Below are positions 26,247 to 35,082 of a stretch of 64,000 nt of DNA, in pieces. The notes beneath the pieces were generated by a model. The model was not told the DNA's origin. It ran no database searches and worked only from the letters and a program-made list of their open reading frames with translations. A program made the translations under genes and the position numbers. The first letter of the stretch is position 1. Each line of letters begins with the position of its first letter. Source of the DNA: Iodidimonas nitroreducens (GTDB lineage: Bacteria > Pseudomonadota > Alphaproteobacteria > Sphingomonadales > Rhodothalassiaceae); contig BAYV01000005.1 of the NCBI GenBank assembly GCA_000710935.1, forward strand, positions 1 through 64,000, in the 5' to 3' direction.

Positions 26247-27011
26247 ATGACGAACGAAGACCGATCACCCCCAAAAGCTGAAGATCGCAAGGGGTTTTCC
26301 ATGAAGCGGCTTCTTCCGCTGGCCATCTTCGTTCTGTTGATTGGAGTCGTTTATGTCTCGGGCGTGGGGGATTATCTGTCTTTCACGGCTCTGCGGGAAA
26401 ATCTTGAGCTTTTGCAGACGTTCGTAGCCCGGAACACGGTGCTGGCTCTGCTGGCGCTGGTAGCCTTTTATGCATTGGGTACAGCGGTTTCCCTGCCTGC
26501 AATGTCGGTCGTTACCATCGCCTCGGGGGTTATTTTCGGCTTGTGGCTTGGTTTGCTGGGGGTGCTTTTAGGGGCCACTCTTGGGGCAACGCTGATTTTC
26601 AGCGTGGTGCGCACATCCCTAGGCGATCCTTTGCGGGTGAAGGTCCGTCCCTGGCTTGGTAAGTTCGAGCGCGGCTTTCAAAAAGACGAATTCAATTATC
26701 TTCTGGCCCTGCGCCTCGTCCCGGTGTTTCCTTTCTGGGTACTCAATATAGCCCCGGCTTTGCTGGGCATGCGGCTCAGAAATTATGTGATGGCCACGGC
26801 CCTTGGGATCATCCCCGGCACGTTCGTTTTCGTCTGGGTTGGCAAGGGGGCGGCGGAAACCGTTCGTTTGGGGGGCAAGGTGGATGCCACCGAATTGCTG
26901 TTTCAGCCCCATGTGATCGGCCCATTGGCCGGATTGGCACTGTTATCTCTGATCCCGGTGGTGGTGCGCAAGCTGCGCGGTCGGCCCATCGATAAGCCTT
27001 CAAATTCATAA
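26247..27011 (+). CDS. TVP38/TMEM64 family membrane protein (254 aa)
   Basis: An integral membrane protein of the DedA-related SNARE-associated family, with about five or six hydrophobic segments. Visible family traits are Leu-Pro-Ala-Met-Ser-Val-Val-Thr-Ile-Ala-Ser-Gly-Val-Ile-Phe-Gly, then a long cytoplasmic loop with Phe-Xaa-Tyr-Leu-Leu-Ala-Leu-Arg-Leu-Val-Pro-Val-Phe-Pro-Phe-Trp and a Gly-Thr-Phe re-entrant motif. ATG 26247 follows AAGGA; an earlier TTG is rejected. The next gene, a flavin disulfide reductase 56 bp on, is a frequent partner of this family. Substrate unknown; lipid or metal handling have been proposed for relatives. Confidence 0.85.
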   Translation: MTNEDRSPPKAEDRKGFSMKRLLPLAIFVLLIGVVYVSGVGDYLSFTALRENLELLQTFVARNTVLALLALVAFYALGTAVSLPAMSVVTIASGVIFGLWLGLLGVLLGATLGATLIFSVVRTSLGDPLRVKVRPWLGKFERGFQKDEFNYLLALRLVPVFPFWVLNIAPALLGMRLRNYVMATALGIIPGTFVFVWVGKGAAETVRLGGKVDATELLFQPHVIGPLAGLALLSLIPVVVRKLRGRPIDKPSNS

Positions 27012-27067
27012 AATGCCATCGATCCTGTTGATGGCAAACGCCGCATGATGGCGGATAAGGAATGTCT

Positions 27068-28492
27068 ATGTCTGATGTGATCACAACCGATCTTTTAGTG
27101 ATTGGAGCCGGTTCCGGCGGCCTGTCGGTGGCGGCGGGCGCGGTGCAGATGGGCGCCCGGGTGGTGCTGATCGAAAAAGGCAGGATGGGCGGCGATTGTC
27201 TGAATTATGGCTGCATCCCATCCAAATCCCTGCTTGCTGCGGCCAAGGCCGCGCGCCATCTGTCTCATCCCGGGCAGATGGGGGCACAGATCGATGGCTT
27301 TTCGGTGGATTTCAAAAAAGCCCATGATCATGTGCATCAGGTGATTGCCTCCATCGCCCCGCATGATTCGGTGGAGCGCTTTGAAAAGCTGGGCGTTACC
27401 GTGATCAAGGGCGCGGCCCGTTTTACCGGCCCGCGCGAGGTCATGGCCGATGGCAAAACCATCCGCGCCAAACGAATCATCATCGCCACCGGTTCTTCGG
27501 CCCGGGTGCCCCCGATTGATGGCCTTGATCAAATCCATTATTACACAAACGAAACGATCTTTGATCTCGAAACCCGGCCCGATCATCTGCTGATCATCGG
27601 CGCAGGCCCGATCGGGCTGGAAATGGCTCAGGCTTTCCGGCGTCTCGGCTCGGATGTCACGGTTCTGGAACGGTTCAAACCCCTGCCCAAGGATGACCCG
27701 GACCTGGCGGCGGTCGCCCTTGATCAGCTCAGCGCCGAAGGGATCGATATCCGTTCGGATATCGATATCAAACAGGTGCGGGCCGCAGATGGCGGCGTGG
27801 AGATCAAAGCGCAAAAAGATGGTCAGGATCTCACGATCCGAGGCAGCCATTTGCTGATCGCGGCGGGCCGGGCGCCGAATGTGGGCGGGCTTGATCTGGC
27901 GGCCGCCGGTGTGGAGCATAGTGAAAAAGGGATTCCCACCGATGCCCGCCTGCGCACCTCGAACAAGCGCATCTTTGCCATTGGCGATGTGCGGGGCGGT
28001 TTGCAATTCACCCATGTGGCGGGCTATGAGGCCGGGATCGTGATCCGCAATGCCTTGTTTCGCCTGCCATCCAAAGCCGATTATACGGCGGTGCCCTGGG
28101 TCACCTACACCGATCCTGAATTGGCGCAAGTGGGGCTGACCGAGGCTGAAGCGCGGGAACGCCATGGCGATGCCGTGCAGATTTTGACCGCCGATTATAA
28201 GGATAATGATCGGGCGCGGACCGAGGGCATCACCGCAGGGCGGGTGAAGCTGATGGTGAAGGATGGCAGGCCCATAGGCGCCAGCATGGTGGGGGTGGCG
28301 GCCGGGGAATTGATCCAGATCTGGGCCCTGGCGATTTCGCAGAAATTGAAGGTTTCGGCGGTTGCGGGCATGATTGCCCCCTATCCCACTTTGGGTGAAA
28401 TCAATAAAAGAGTGGCAGGCGCCTATTTTACGGATAGATTGTTCAGCGATAGAATGAAGAAGATCGTCAGATTCATCCAGAAATTGGGGTAG
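27068..28492 (+). CDS. FAD-dependent pyridine nucleotide-disulfide oxidoreductase, MerA-like (474 aa)
   Basis: A flavoprotein of the dihydrolipoamide/mercuric reductase family. FAD motif Gly-Ala-Gly-Ser-Gly-Gly (about 13-18), redox pair Cys44/Cys49 in Gly-Gly-Asp-Cys-Leu-Asn-Tyr-Gly-Cys-Ile-Pro-Ser-Lys, NAD(P) motif Gly-Ala-Gly-Pro-Ile-Gly-Leu-Glu, and second FAD motif Ala-Ile-Gly-Asp-Val. In the C-terminal dimer domain the usual His-Pro-Thr catalytic stretch reads Tyr-Pro-Thr (Ala-Pro-Tyr-Pro-Thr-Leu-Gly-Glu), and there is no MerA-type C-terminal Cys pair, so neither lipoamide nor mercury turnover is likely. ATG 27068 has AAGGA six bases upstream. Pairs with the TVP38 gene. Confidence 0.88.
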   Translation: MSDVITTDLLVIGAGSGGLSVAAGAVQMGARVVLIEKGRMGGDCLNYGCIPSKSLLAAAKAARHLSHPGQMGAQIDGFSVDFKKAHDHVHQVIASIAPHDSVERFEKLGVTVIKGAARFTGPREVMADGKTIRAKRIIIATGSSARVPPIDGLDQIHYYTNETIFDLETRPDHLLIIGAGPIGLEMAQAFRRLGSDVTVLERFKPLPKDDPDLAAVALDQLSAEGIDIRSDIDIKQVRAADGGVEIKAQKDGQDLTIRGSHLLIAAGRAPNVGGLDLAAAGVEHSEKGIPTDARLRTSNKRIFAIGDVRGGLQFTHVAGYEAGIVIRNALFRLPSKADYTAVPWVTYTDPELAQVGLTEAEARERHGDAVQILTADYKDNDRARTEGITAGRVKLMVKDGRPIGASMVGVAAGELIQIWALAISQKLKVSAVAGMIAPYPTLGEINKRVAGAYFTDRLFSDRMKKIVRFIQKLG

Positions 28493-28504
28493 ACGGCAGC
28501 CGGA

Positions 28505-29920
28505 ATGGAACATGGGGTCGAGTCATTGCGCAGCAGCCTGTCCTCGCGGCTGCTGTTATTGACCATCAGCTTCGTGATGGTGGTGGAGGTGTTTGTTTAT
28601 GTGCCCTCTATCGCCCAGTTCAGACGCAGCTTTCTTGAAGAACGCTTTGCCGCCGCCCAGATTGCTGCGCTTTCGCTGGTGGAAGCCCCGGGCAATGCCA
28701 TCAGCAAAGAGCTTGAAACATCCTTATTGCGGACGGCGGGGATCAAGGCGATTTCCCTGCAATTGGATGATCGTCGCCATTTGATGCTGGATGGCGATGC
28801 GCCCGAACGGATCGCGGGGCGCTATGACATGCGCCATGCGGCGGCCTTCGATTATGTGCTCGATGCGTTTGCAACGCTTTTGCGCGGCGGCGAGGGTACA
28901 ATCCTCATCACCGATACGCCCTTGCCCCGATTGGGGGATGAAATCTCTATCATCATGGAAGAGCGGGCCCTGTTCAGCGCCATGGCGCTTTATTCCCGCA
29001 ATGTGATGGTTTTGTCGGTGATCATTTCTTTTTTCACGGCGGGGCTGGTTTTTCTCTCCCTGCATTTGCTGATGGTGCGGCCTTTGCGGCGTCTCACCCG
29101 CTCTATGGTCTTGTTTCGCCAGCGCCCCGATGATCCCGAACGGGCTTTGATCCCCTCGTCGCGCAGTGATGAATTGGGTGTGGCGGAACGCGAACTGGCC
29201 CGGATGCAGGAAGAATTGCGCTTTGCCCTCAATCAGCGGAAAAGGCTGGCGGCGGTGGGGGCCGCGGTGAGCAAGGTCAATCATGATCTGCGCAATATTC
29301 TGGCCACCGCGCAATTATCCTCTGATCGCTTGCTGATGTTTGATGATCCCAAAGTGCGGGATATGTCGCAAAGGATGATTTCCGCCATTGATCGGGCCAT
29401 CGGCTTATGTGAACGCACCTTGAAATATGGCCGGGCGGATGAACCCCCGCCTGATAAGCGAACATTTCCCCTGCATCGGCTGGTGGAAGAAGTCCAGACC
29501 ACTTTGGGCCTTGATCAAAAAGCACAATCAACAGGATCGGAATCCGCCCTTCAGTTCAGAAATCTGGTGCCGCAGGATTTTCAGCTTCATGCCGATCAGG
29601 ATCATTTCTTTCGCGTTTTAATGAATTTGGCGCGGAATGCCGCCAATGCTATGGAATCTACAGGCGGCGAAATTCTCGTCACCGCCATGCGCAAAAATAA
29701 TTGTGATTTTGTGCGGGTGGCCGATAGCGGCCCGGGCCTGCCGAAAAAAGCGTTAGAAAATCTGTTTATCCCCTTCAAGGGATCGGCCAATGCCCGGGGA
29801 ACCGGATTGGGTCTGGCCATCGTCGCGGAACTGGTGGAGGCCAATGGCGGCAAGGTCAGCCTTGAACGCACGAGCGATGAGGGCACGGTGTTCGTGATCG
29901 AAATCCCCTCTCCGGCCTGA
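28505..29920 (+). CDS. Membrane sensor histidine kinase (471 aa)
   Basis: Membrane segments at about 15-35 and 168-190 enclose a periplasmic sensor of about 130 residues with no recognised fold. A HAMP-like linker follows (about 190-245), then the phospho-accepting His260 in Lys-Val-Asn-His-Asp-Leu-Arg-Asn, and a catalytic domain with Asn-Leu-Ala-Arg-Asn-Ala-Ala-Asn-Ala (N box), Asp-Ser-Gly-Pro-Gly-Leu (G1) and Gly-Thr-Gly-Leu-Gly-Leu-Ala-Ile-Val (G2). No response regulator gene is adjacent, so it is an orphan. It starts 12 bp after the flavoprotein gene and may share its transcript. Confidence 0.9.
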   Translation: MEHGVESLRSSLSSRLLLLTISFVMVVEVFVYVPSIAQFRRSFLEERFAAAQIAALSLVEAPGNAISKELETSLLRTAGIKAISLQLDDRRHLMLDGDAPERIAGRYDMRHAAAFDYVLDAFATLLRGGEGTILITDTPLPRLGDEISIIMEERALFSAMALYSRNVMVLSVIISFFTAGLVFLSLHLLMVRPLRRLTRSMVLFRQRPDDPERALIPSSRSDELGVAERELARMQEELRFALNQRKRLAAVGAAVSKVNHDLRNILATAQLSSDRLLMFDDPKVRDMSQRMISAIDRAIGLCERTLKYGRADEPPPDKRTFPLHRLVEEVQTTLGLDQKAQSTGSESALQFRNLVPQDFQLHADQDHFFRVLMNLARNAANAMESTGGEILVTAMRKNNCDFVRVADSGPGLPKKALENLFIPFKGSANARGTGLGLAIVAELVEANGGKVSLERTSDEGTVFVIEIPSPA

Positions 29921-29952
29921 TTTGGCTCCTCTCCCGCATTGTCCAAGGCTTT

Positions 29953-30024
29953 GACCCGGGACCCACTCTTTTGCATGCACGAGCCCTTCACCAGATGGAC
30001 CCCGGCTCGGGGGCCGGGGTGACG
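29953..30024 (+). repeat. GC-rich palindromic dispersed repeat, copy B
   Basis: Has the shared centre GAGCCCTTCACCAGATGGAC in the same orientation as copies A and C, but its intact GC-rich arm (CCCGGCTCGGGGGCCGGGG) lies to the right and the left arm GACCCGGGACCC is decayed. It occupies the region just upstream of ccmA and so sits in the probable promoter or leader of the ccm operon. Confidence 0.6.
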
Positions 30025-30087
30025 AAGTTTGGTGGCGGCGCGGACAAGTCACTAGGCGCGGATCGATCCATCGCTTATGCTGGTTTC

Positions 30088-30819
30088 ATGACAATGCCAA
30101 AGCCCGCCAACGGGGCCGCTCCCCATGCCACACAGCCTTTTCCCCATGCGGTTTTGGCCGGCCATGATCTGGCCTGCCGCCGGGGCGATCAGCTGGTTTT
30201 TCACGGGCTGAATTTTACACTCGAGCCCGGCGAGGCTTTGTGCCTCTATGGCCCCAATGGCAGTGGGAAAACCAGCCTTTTGCGCCTGCTCGCGGGCTTG
30301 TCGCCGCCTTTTTCCGGTGAAATCCGCTGGAATGGGGAAGCCCTGTCCCGCACACCGGCGCTATTGCGCGAACAGGTGATGTTTGCAGGCTTCAGCCTTG
30401 CCTTGAAAGAAGCCCTGAGCGTTTATGAAAATCTGCAATTCTGGTCACGTTTTTTAGGCGATGGCGGCCATGATCAAAAAGCCCTGATGGAAGCGGCCAT
30501 AAACCGGCTGGGCCTTGAGGATCTGCTGGCCATCCCCCTTCATGCCTTGTCATCGGGGCAGCGCAAGCGGGTGTCGCTGGCGCGGCTTTTACTGGCGCCC
30601 CGGCCGCTTTGGCTGCTCGATGAACCCACCACCGCCCTTGATCGCGATCATCAGGCGCGGCTGATCGACCTTTTGGGCGATCATCTGGCACAGGGGGGGC
30701 TGGCGGTCCTCGCCACCCATCAAAGCCTTGATCTGCCCGGTCCGCGCCTTGATCTCGATGGCTATGCCCCCGCCTTTGACGCGCCTGCATTCCAAAGCCC
30801 CCTGTTCGAGGATGGATAG
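30088..30819 (+). CDS. ccmA: Cytochrome c maturation ATPase CcmA (243 aa)
   Basis: The ATPase of the CcmABCD complex, which releases haem-bound CcmE. Walker A Gly-Pro-Asn-Gly-Ser-Gly-Lys-Thr, signature Leu-Ser-Ser-Gly-Gln-Arg-Lys-Arg-Val, Walker B Leu-Leu-Asp-Glu-Pro-Thr-Thr-Ala-Leu-Asp. About 20 extra N-terminal residues (Pro/Ala-rich) precede the core; ATG 30088 or 30094 are both possible, and neither has a good ribosome site. First gene of a nine-gene operon. Confidence 0.93.
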   Translation: MTMPKPANGAAPHATQPFPHAVLAGHDLACRRGDQLVFHGLNFTLEPGEALCLYGPNGSGKTSLLRLLAGLSPPFSGEIRWNGEALSRTPALLREQVMFAGFSLALKEALSVYENLQFWSRFLGDGGHDQKALMEAAINRLGLEDLLAIPLHALSSGQRKRVSLARLLLAPRPLWLLDEPTTALDRDHQARLIDLLGDHLAQGGLAVLATHQSLDLPGPRLDLDGYAPAFDAPAFQSPLFEDG

Positions 30820-30823
30820 GCCG

Positions 30824-31492
30824 ATGCTGCGGGCTTTTTTCATTTTGATGATGCGCGATATCGGGCTGAGCTACAAGCAGGGCGGTGCCGCCGGGCTGGT
30901 GATCGCTTTTTATGCCGTGGCGATCAGCCTGTTTCCTTTTGGGGTTGGCCCTGATTCTGCGATTCTGGCGCGGATTGCCGGGGGCGTTTTATGGATTGCG
31001 GCGCTGCTCTCGGCTTTGCTGTCACTCGATCGCCTGTTTCAGGCCGATTATGAGGATGGCACCCTCGATGCCCTGGCTCTGGGGCCTTTGCCCCTGCCCC
31101 TTGTGGTGCTGGCAAAGGCTTTGGCCCATTGGCTGGCGATGCTGCTGCCGCTGGTGATTTTGTCACCGTTGTTTGGCCTGATGCTGCATCTCGAAGCCCA
31201 AGCCCTTCCCACTTTATTTCTGGCGCTGCTGATCGGCACCCCGGCGCTCAGCCTTTTGGGGGCGGTGGCCGCCGGGCTGACGGTTGCAGTCCGCCGGGGG
31301 GGAGCGCTGATCGCCCTGCTGGTTTTACCCCTTTATATCCCCACATTGATCTTTGGCGTAGGGGCGGTGGATGCGGTGGATGGGCTGGCATCGGTTTCGG
31401 CCAATCTCAATTTTCTTGGCGGGCTCAGCCTAATGTTTGCAGTTTTGGGGCCGCTGGCCACGGCCGGAGCCTTGCGGCTGGCCATGGAATAG
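30824..31492 (+). CDS. ccmB: Cytochrome c maturation permease CcmB (222 aa)
   Basis: Six hydrophobic segments and the usual length of about 220 residues; partner of CcmA in the CcmABCD complex. The family element Asp-Tyr-Glu-Asp-Gly-Thr-Leu-Asp-Ala-Leu follows the second segment, and Val-Leu-Pro-Leu-Tyr-Ile-Pro-Thr-Leu-Ile-Phe-Gly is in the fifth. ATG 30824 lies 4 bp after the ccmA stop; an ATG at 30812 would overlap it and sits too near its ribosome site. Confidence 0.93.
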   Translation: MLRAFFILMMRDIGLSYKQGGAAGLVIAFYAVAISLFPFGVGPDSAILARIAGGVLWIAALLSALLSLDRLFQADYEDGTLDALALGPLPLPLVVLAKALAHWLAMLLPLVILSPLFGLMLHLEAQALPTLFLALLIGTPALSLLGAVAAGLTVAVRRGGALIALLVLPLYIPTLIFGVGAVDAVDGLASVSANLNFLGGLSLMFAVLGPLATAGALRLAME

Positions 31493-31568
31493 CGCCATCA
31501 TGCCGCAGGGTGGCTGATGGATTGCGCATTGGCTTGCCTGTCATGGGATGAAGGGTTAAATCTTGTTC

Positions 31569-32357
31569 ATGCATTGGTTCGCAAATCCCGCGCGTTTTGT
31601 TCGTCTGGCAGATAGAATTCTGCCCGTGGCCATGCTTTTGTGTTTTGGGCTTTTTGCTACCGGGCTTTATTGGGCGCTGATCTTATCCCCCGCCGATTAT
31701 CAGCAGGGGTCGAGCGTTCGGATCATGTATGTGCATGTGCCCAGCGCCTATATGGCCATGTTCTGTTATCTGGTGATGGCTGCTGCCGGTTTTTCCACCC
31801 TTGTCTGGCGGCATCCTTTGGCCGATGTGGCGGGCAAAGCCGTGGCCCCCATCGGGCTGGCTTTCACCGGGTTGGCTTTGGCCACCGGGTCTTTGTGGGG
31901 CAAGCCGATGTGGGGGGCTTGGTGGGTGTGGGATGCCCGGCTGACCTCGGTTCTCGTGCTGTTTTTCCTCTATCTGGGCTATCTGGCGATCTGGGGCGCT
32001 TTCGATGATCGCAGCAAAGCCGCCCGCGCTGCCGCCATTCTAGCGCTGGTAGGGGTGATCAATCTGCCGATCATCAAATTTTCCGTTGATTGGTGGACCA
32101 CCCTGCATCAGCCCGCCAGCCTGTTTCGGGCCGATGGGCCGCGCATCGATCCCTCGATGCGGCCGCCGCTTTATCTGATGCTGGCCGCCTTTCAGACCTA
32201 TTTCGTCGTGATTTTCCTGTGGCGGATGAAAGCGGGATTGGCCGCGCTGAAGTTGCAGGCTTTGGGGGCCATGCCAAGCCCAAAACAGAACCATGAACAG
32301 CGCCATGACCAGCACCATGAACAGAATCTGGCCACCCGGACAGAGGAGGCCCTCTAG
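31569..32357 (+). CDS. ccmC: Haem handling protein CcmC (262 aa)
   Basis: Six-span protein that loads haem onto CcmE. The WWD haem-contact motif is seen as Trp-Gly-Ala-Trp-Trp-Val-Trp-Asp-Ala-Arg-Leu-Thr-Ser, flanked by His residues in Tyr-Val-His-Val-Pro-Ser and Thr-Leu-His-Gln-Pro-Ala. The last 25 residues form an unusual cytoplasmic tail with a run of His, Gln and Glu. ATG 31569 is taken as start; a TTG at 31563 has the better placed GAAGGG site and is a real alternative. Confidence 0.94.
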   Translation: MHWFANPARFVRLADRILPVAMLLCFGLFATGLYWALILSPADYQQGSSVRIMYVHVPSAYMAMFCYLVMAAAGFSTLVWRHPLADVAGKAVAPIGLAFTGLALATGSLWGKPMWGAWWVWDARLTSVLVLFFLYLGYLAIWGAFDDRSKAARAAAILALVGVINLPIIKFSVDWWTTLHQPASLFRADGPRIDPSMRPPLYLMLAAFQTYFVVIFLWRMKAGLAALKLQALGAMPSPKQNHEQRHDQHHEQNLATRTEEAL

Positions 32358-32359
32358 CC

Positions 32360-32566
32360 ATGGGCCATGAATTTTTTCATATGGGCGGCTATGGCGGCTA
32401 TATCTGGGCTGCTTATGGTCTTGTTTTTCTGGTGCTGATCGCTTTGGCATGGCTGAGCTGGCGCGAACAGAAAATCAATGGCCTGCGGGCCGAAATGCTG
32501 AAAGCCGCGCGCAGCCGCCGCCGGAGCGATCATGCCGAAAAAGATCGTCTGGAAACACCCTCATGA
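32360..32566 (+). CDS. ccmD: Haem exporter protein CcmD (68 aa)
   Basis: A one-span protein that stabilises CcmABC-CcmE. It has the expected N-terminal Gly/Tyr-rich stretch (Met-Gly-Gly-Tyr-Gly-Gly-Tyr-Ile-Trp-Ala-Ala-Tyr), one hydrophobic segment (about 16-34) and a basic cytoplasmic tail. It starts 2 bp after ccmC and its stop overlaps the ccmE start. Confidence 0.93.
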   Translation: MGHEFFHMGGYGGYIWAAYGLVFLVLIALAWLSWREQKINGLRAEMLKAARSRRRSDHAEKDRLETPS

Positions 32567-33069
32567 GTACGAACGCCCCGCATCGCTCTTTAGGTGGGCA
32601 CAAAGCCTGGAACAGAAAGCGCCGGCGATTCTGGCTGGTGATCCTGTGCCTGACAGTTCTGGCTTTGGCAGCCTTTCTAATTCTGCGGGCGATGGATGAT
32701 GCCCTCCTTTATTTCCGCCTGCCCAGCGATGTGATCGAACAGAATCTAACGGCGGGCCAGGCCTTTCGTTTGGGCGGGCTGGTGGAAAGCGGTTCGCTCA
32801 AAAAGCGCGATGACGGCACCAGCGTAACCTTCATGGTGACGGATGGAACCACGACCCTGCCGGTGATCTATAGCGGCATTTTGCCCGATCTCTTTCGCGA
32901 AGGACAAGGCATCATCGCCGATGGCCGACTGGATGATCAGGGCTGGTTCATCGCCGATCAGGTGCTGGCCAAGCATGATGAAAACTATATGCCCAAAGAG
33001 GTCTATGAAGGCCTGCAGGAGCGCGGCCATCCCATGGGCGTATCCTATAGCGATGAGGAGGGCGCATGA
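32563..33069 (+). CDS. ccmE: Periplasmic haem chaperone CcmE (168 aa)
   Basis: Anchored by a segment at about 24-42, followed by an OB-fold domain. The covalent haem ligand is His138 in Leu-Ala-Lys-His-Asp-Glu-Asn-Tyr-Met-Pro, with axial Tyr142. It overlaps ccmD and ccmF by 4 bp on either side (ATGA), so coupled translation is likely. Confidence 0.96.
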   Translation: MSTNAPHRSLGGHKAWNRKRRRFWLVILCLTVLALAAFLILRAMDDALLYFRLPSDVIEQNLTAGQAFRLGGLVESGSLKKRDDGTSVTFMVTDGTTTLPVIYSGILPDLFREGQGIIADGRLDDQGWFIADQVLAKHDENYMPKEVYEGLQERGHPMGVSYSDEEGA

Positions 33070-35066
33070 TCCCCGAAATCGGCCATTTTTCGCTGATCCT
33101 TGCTCTGCTGATGGCCAGCCTCGCGGCGATTGCCCCCCTCTATGGGGCGAGCCGCAATGATCAGCGGCTGATGAGCCTTGCCGTGCCTTTGATGGTGGGG
33201 CAGTTCCTGTTCATCCTGATCGCCTTTGCCGCTTTGATGCAGGCATATCTGGTATCCGATTTTTCCGTTTTGAATGTGGTGGCCAATTCCCACAGCTTAA
33301 AGCCGTTGCTCTATAAAATTTCGGGCGTGTGGGGCAATCATGAAGGCTCGCTGGTTTTGTGGGTTTTGATCCTCAGCCTGTTCGGATCATTGGTTGGCCT
33401 GTTCGGGCGGGCCCTGCCGCTCAGCTTCCGGGCCCGGGTGCTGGCCATTCAAGCGCTGATCACCAGCGCTTTTCTGCTGTTCATGCTCATCACCTCCAAT
33501 CCGTTCGAGCGGGTGATCCCGGCGGCTATCGAGGGGCGCGGCCTCAATCCCCTGTTGCAAGATCCCGGCCTCGCTTTTCATCCGCCCTTGCTCTATCTGG
33601 GCTATGTGGGGCTTTCGGTGGCTTTTTCCTTTGCTGTTGCCGCCTTGATCGAGGGCCGATTGGGGCCTTTATGGGCGCGCTGGGTGCGGCCTTGGGTTTT
33701 GCTTGCCTGGATGGCGCTTACAGCGGGCATCGCCCTTGGCTCATGGTGGGCTTATTATGAATTGGGCTGGGGCGGCTGGTGGTTTTGGGATCCGGTGGAA
33801 AATGCCAGCTTCATCCCCTGGCTCATCGCTACGGCCCTTCTGCATTCCACCATTGTAATGGAAAAACGCGATGCCTTGAAGCGCTGGACCCTGCTGCTCG
33901 CCATTCTTGGCTTTTCCATGAGCCTTCTGGGCACGTTTCTGGTGCGATCCGGGGTGCTGACATCGGTGCATGCTTTTGCCGTTGATCCCGAACGGGGGCT
34001 GTTTATCCTGATCCTGCTCGCGCTGGCCATTGGTGGCTCCTTGGCCCTTTATGCTTTTCGCGCCGGATCGCTGGAAGCGGGGGGACTTTTCGCCCCCCTG
34101 AGCCGCGAAGGGGCTTTGGTTGCCAATAATGTTCTCCTGAGCATTTCTGCCGCCATTGTTCTGGTGGGAACGCTTTATCCCCTTTTTCTCGATGCGGTGA
34201 GCGGGGCGAAGGTCACGGTGGGGCCGCCCTTTTTTGAAATCAGCTTCGTGCCTTTGATGGTTTTGCTGCTCATCGCCTTGGGCTTTGGCCCCTTGCTGGC
34301 TTGGAAACGCGGGGACATCGGCCGGGCTTTGGGGATGCTGCGGCTGGCGGGCCTTGCCGCTTTTTTGGGGGCGGGGGGCGCCTATCTCATCTGGGGACCG
34401 GGGCCGGTGATGGCCTTTTTGGGCTTTGCGCTGGCTTTCTGGCTTTTGGGATCGATCCTCACCGATATGGGGCACAAGGCCAAAATCACCCAACGGCCCT
34501 TTGCGCCCATGGCGGCTTTGGGGCGTTTGCGCCGTGTGCCGCGCGGTATTTGGGGCATGTGGTCGGCGCATATGGGGATGGCTGTGCTGGTATTGGGGAT
34601 CACCGCATCCGAAAGCTGGATGACCGAAAAGCTGGTGCTGCTCCATCCCGGCGATGCCACCGAAGTGGCCGATTATACCATGATTTTTCAGGGCGTTGAG
34701 CCTGTGGGCGGGCCGAACTATACCGCCGTTCGCGGGCATTTCACGGTGATGAAAGGCAGCCATCATGTGGCCGAGCTTTATCCCGAACAGCGCGCCTATA
34801 GCGCCCCACCGATGGAAACCACGGAAGCCGCGATCTATCCCCTGATCATGGGCGATCTTTATGCCGTGGTGGGCGATCCCGATGGCAAGGGCGGCTGGTC
34901 GGCCCGGCTTTATTGGAAGCCCCTGATTTCATGGATCTGGATGGGGGTGGGTCTGATGGTTATAGGCGGCGGCCTCTCTCTTTCGGATCGGCGTTTGCGG
35001 GTGGGGGCTCCCAAGCGGGCCGCCATCACCACCCGGCCCGGCCCCCAGGCCCTGCCGGCAGAATAA
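33066..35066 (+). CDS. ccmF: Haem lyase subunit CcmF (666 aa)
   Basis: Joins haem from CcmE to apocytochrome c. About fifteen hydrophobic segments; the WWD motif is Gly-Gly-Trp-Trp-Phe-Trp-Asp-Pro-Val-Glu-Asn-Ala-Ser-Phe (about residues 236-249). The conserved His-Pro-Pro-Leu-Leu-Tyr-Leu-Gly-Tyr-Val-Gly precedes it, and a large periplasmic domain near the C-terminus precedes the last segment. Standard length. Confidence 0.96.
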   Translation: MIPEIGHFSLILALLMASLAAIAPLYGASRNDQRLMSLAVPLMVGQFLFILIAFAALMQAYLVSDFSVLNVVANSHSLKPLLYKISGVWGNHEGSLVLWVLILSLFGSLVGLFGRALPLSFRARVLAIQALITSAFLLFMLITSNPFERVIPAAIEGRGLNPLLQDPGLAFHPPLLYLGYVGLSVAFSFAVAALIEGRLGPLWARWVRPWVLLAWMALTAGIALGSWWAYYELGWGGWWFWDPVENASFIPWLIATALLHSTIVMEKRDALKRWTLLLAILGFSMSLLGTFLVRSGVLTSVHAFAVDPERGLFILILLALAIGGSLALYAFRAGSLEAGGLFAPLSREGALVANNVLLSISAAIVLVGTLYPLFLDAVSGAKVTVGPPFFEISFVPLMVLLLIALGFGPLLAWKRGDIGRALGMLRLAGLAAFLGAGGAYLIWGPGPVMAFLGFALAFWLLGSILTDMGHKAKITQRPFAPMAALGRLRRVPRGIWGMWSAHMGMAVLVLGITASESWMTEKLVLLHPGDATEVADYTMIFQGVEPVGGPNYTAVRGHFTVMKGSHHVAELYPEQRAYSAPPMETTEAAIYPLIMGDLYAVVGDPDGKGGWSARLYWKPLISWIWMGVGLMVIGGGLSLSDRRLRVGAPKRAAITTRPGPQALPAE

Positions 35067-35082
35067 GAAAAGGAGCCCATCC

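Noticed and set aside
27095-28513. Open frame of over 470 codons on the minus strand
   Set aside because: Antisense to the flavoprotein gene; His/Gly-rich shadow without motifs or ribosome site.
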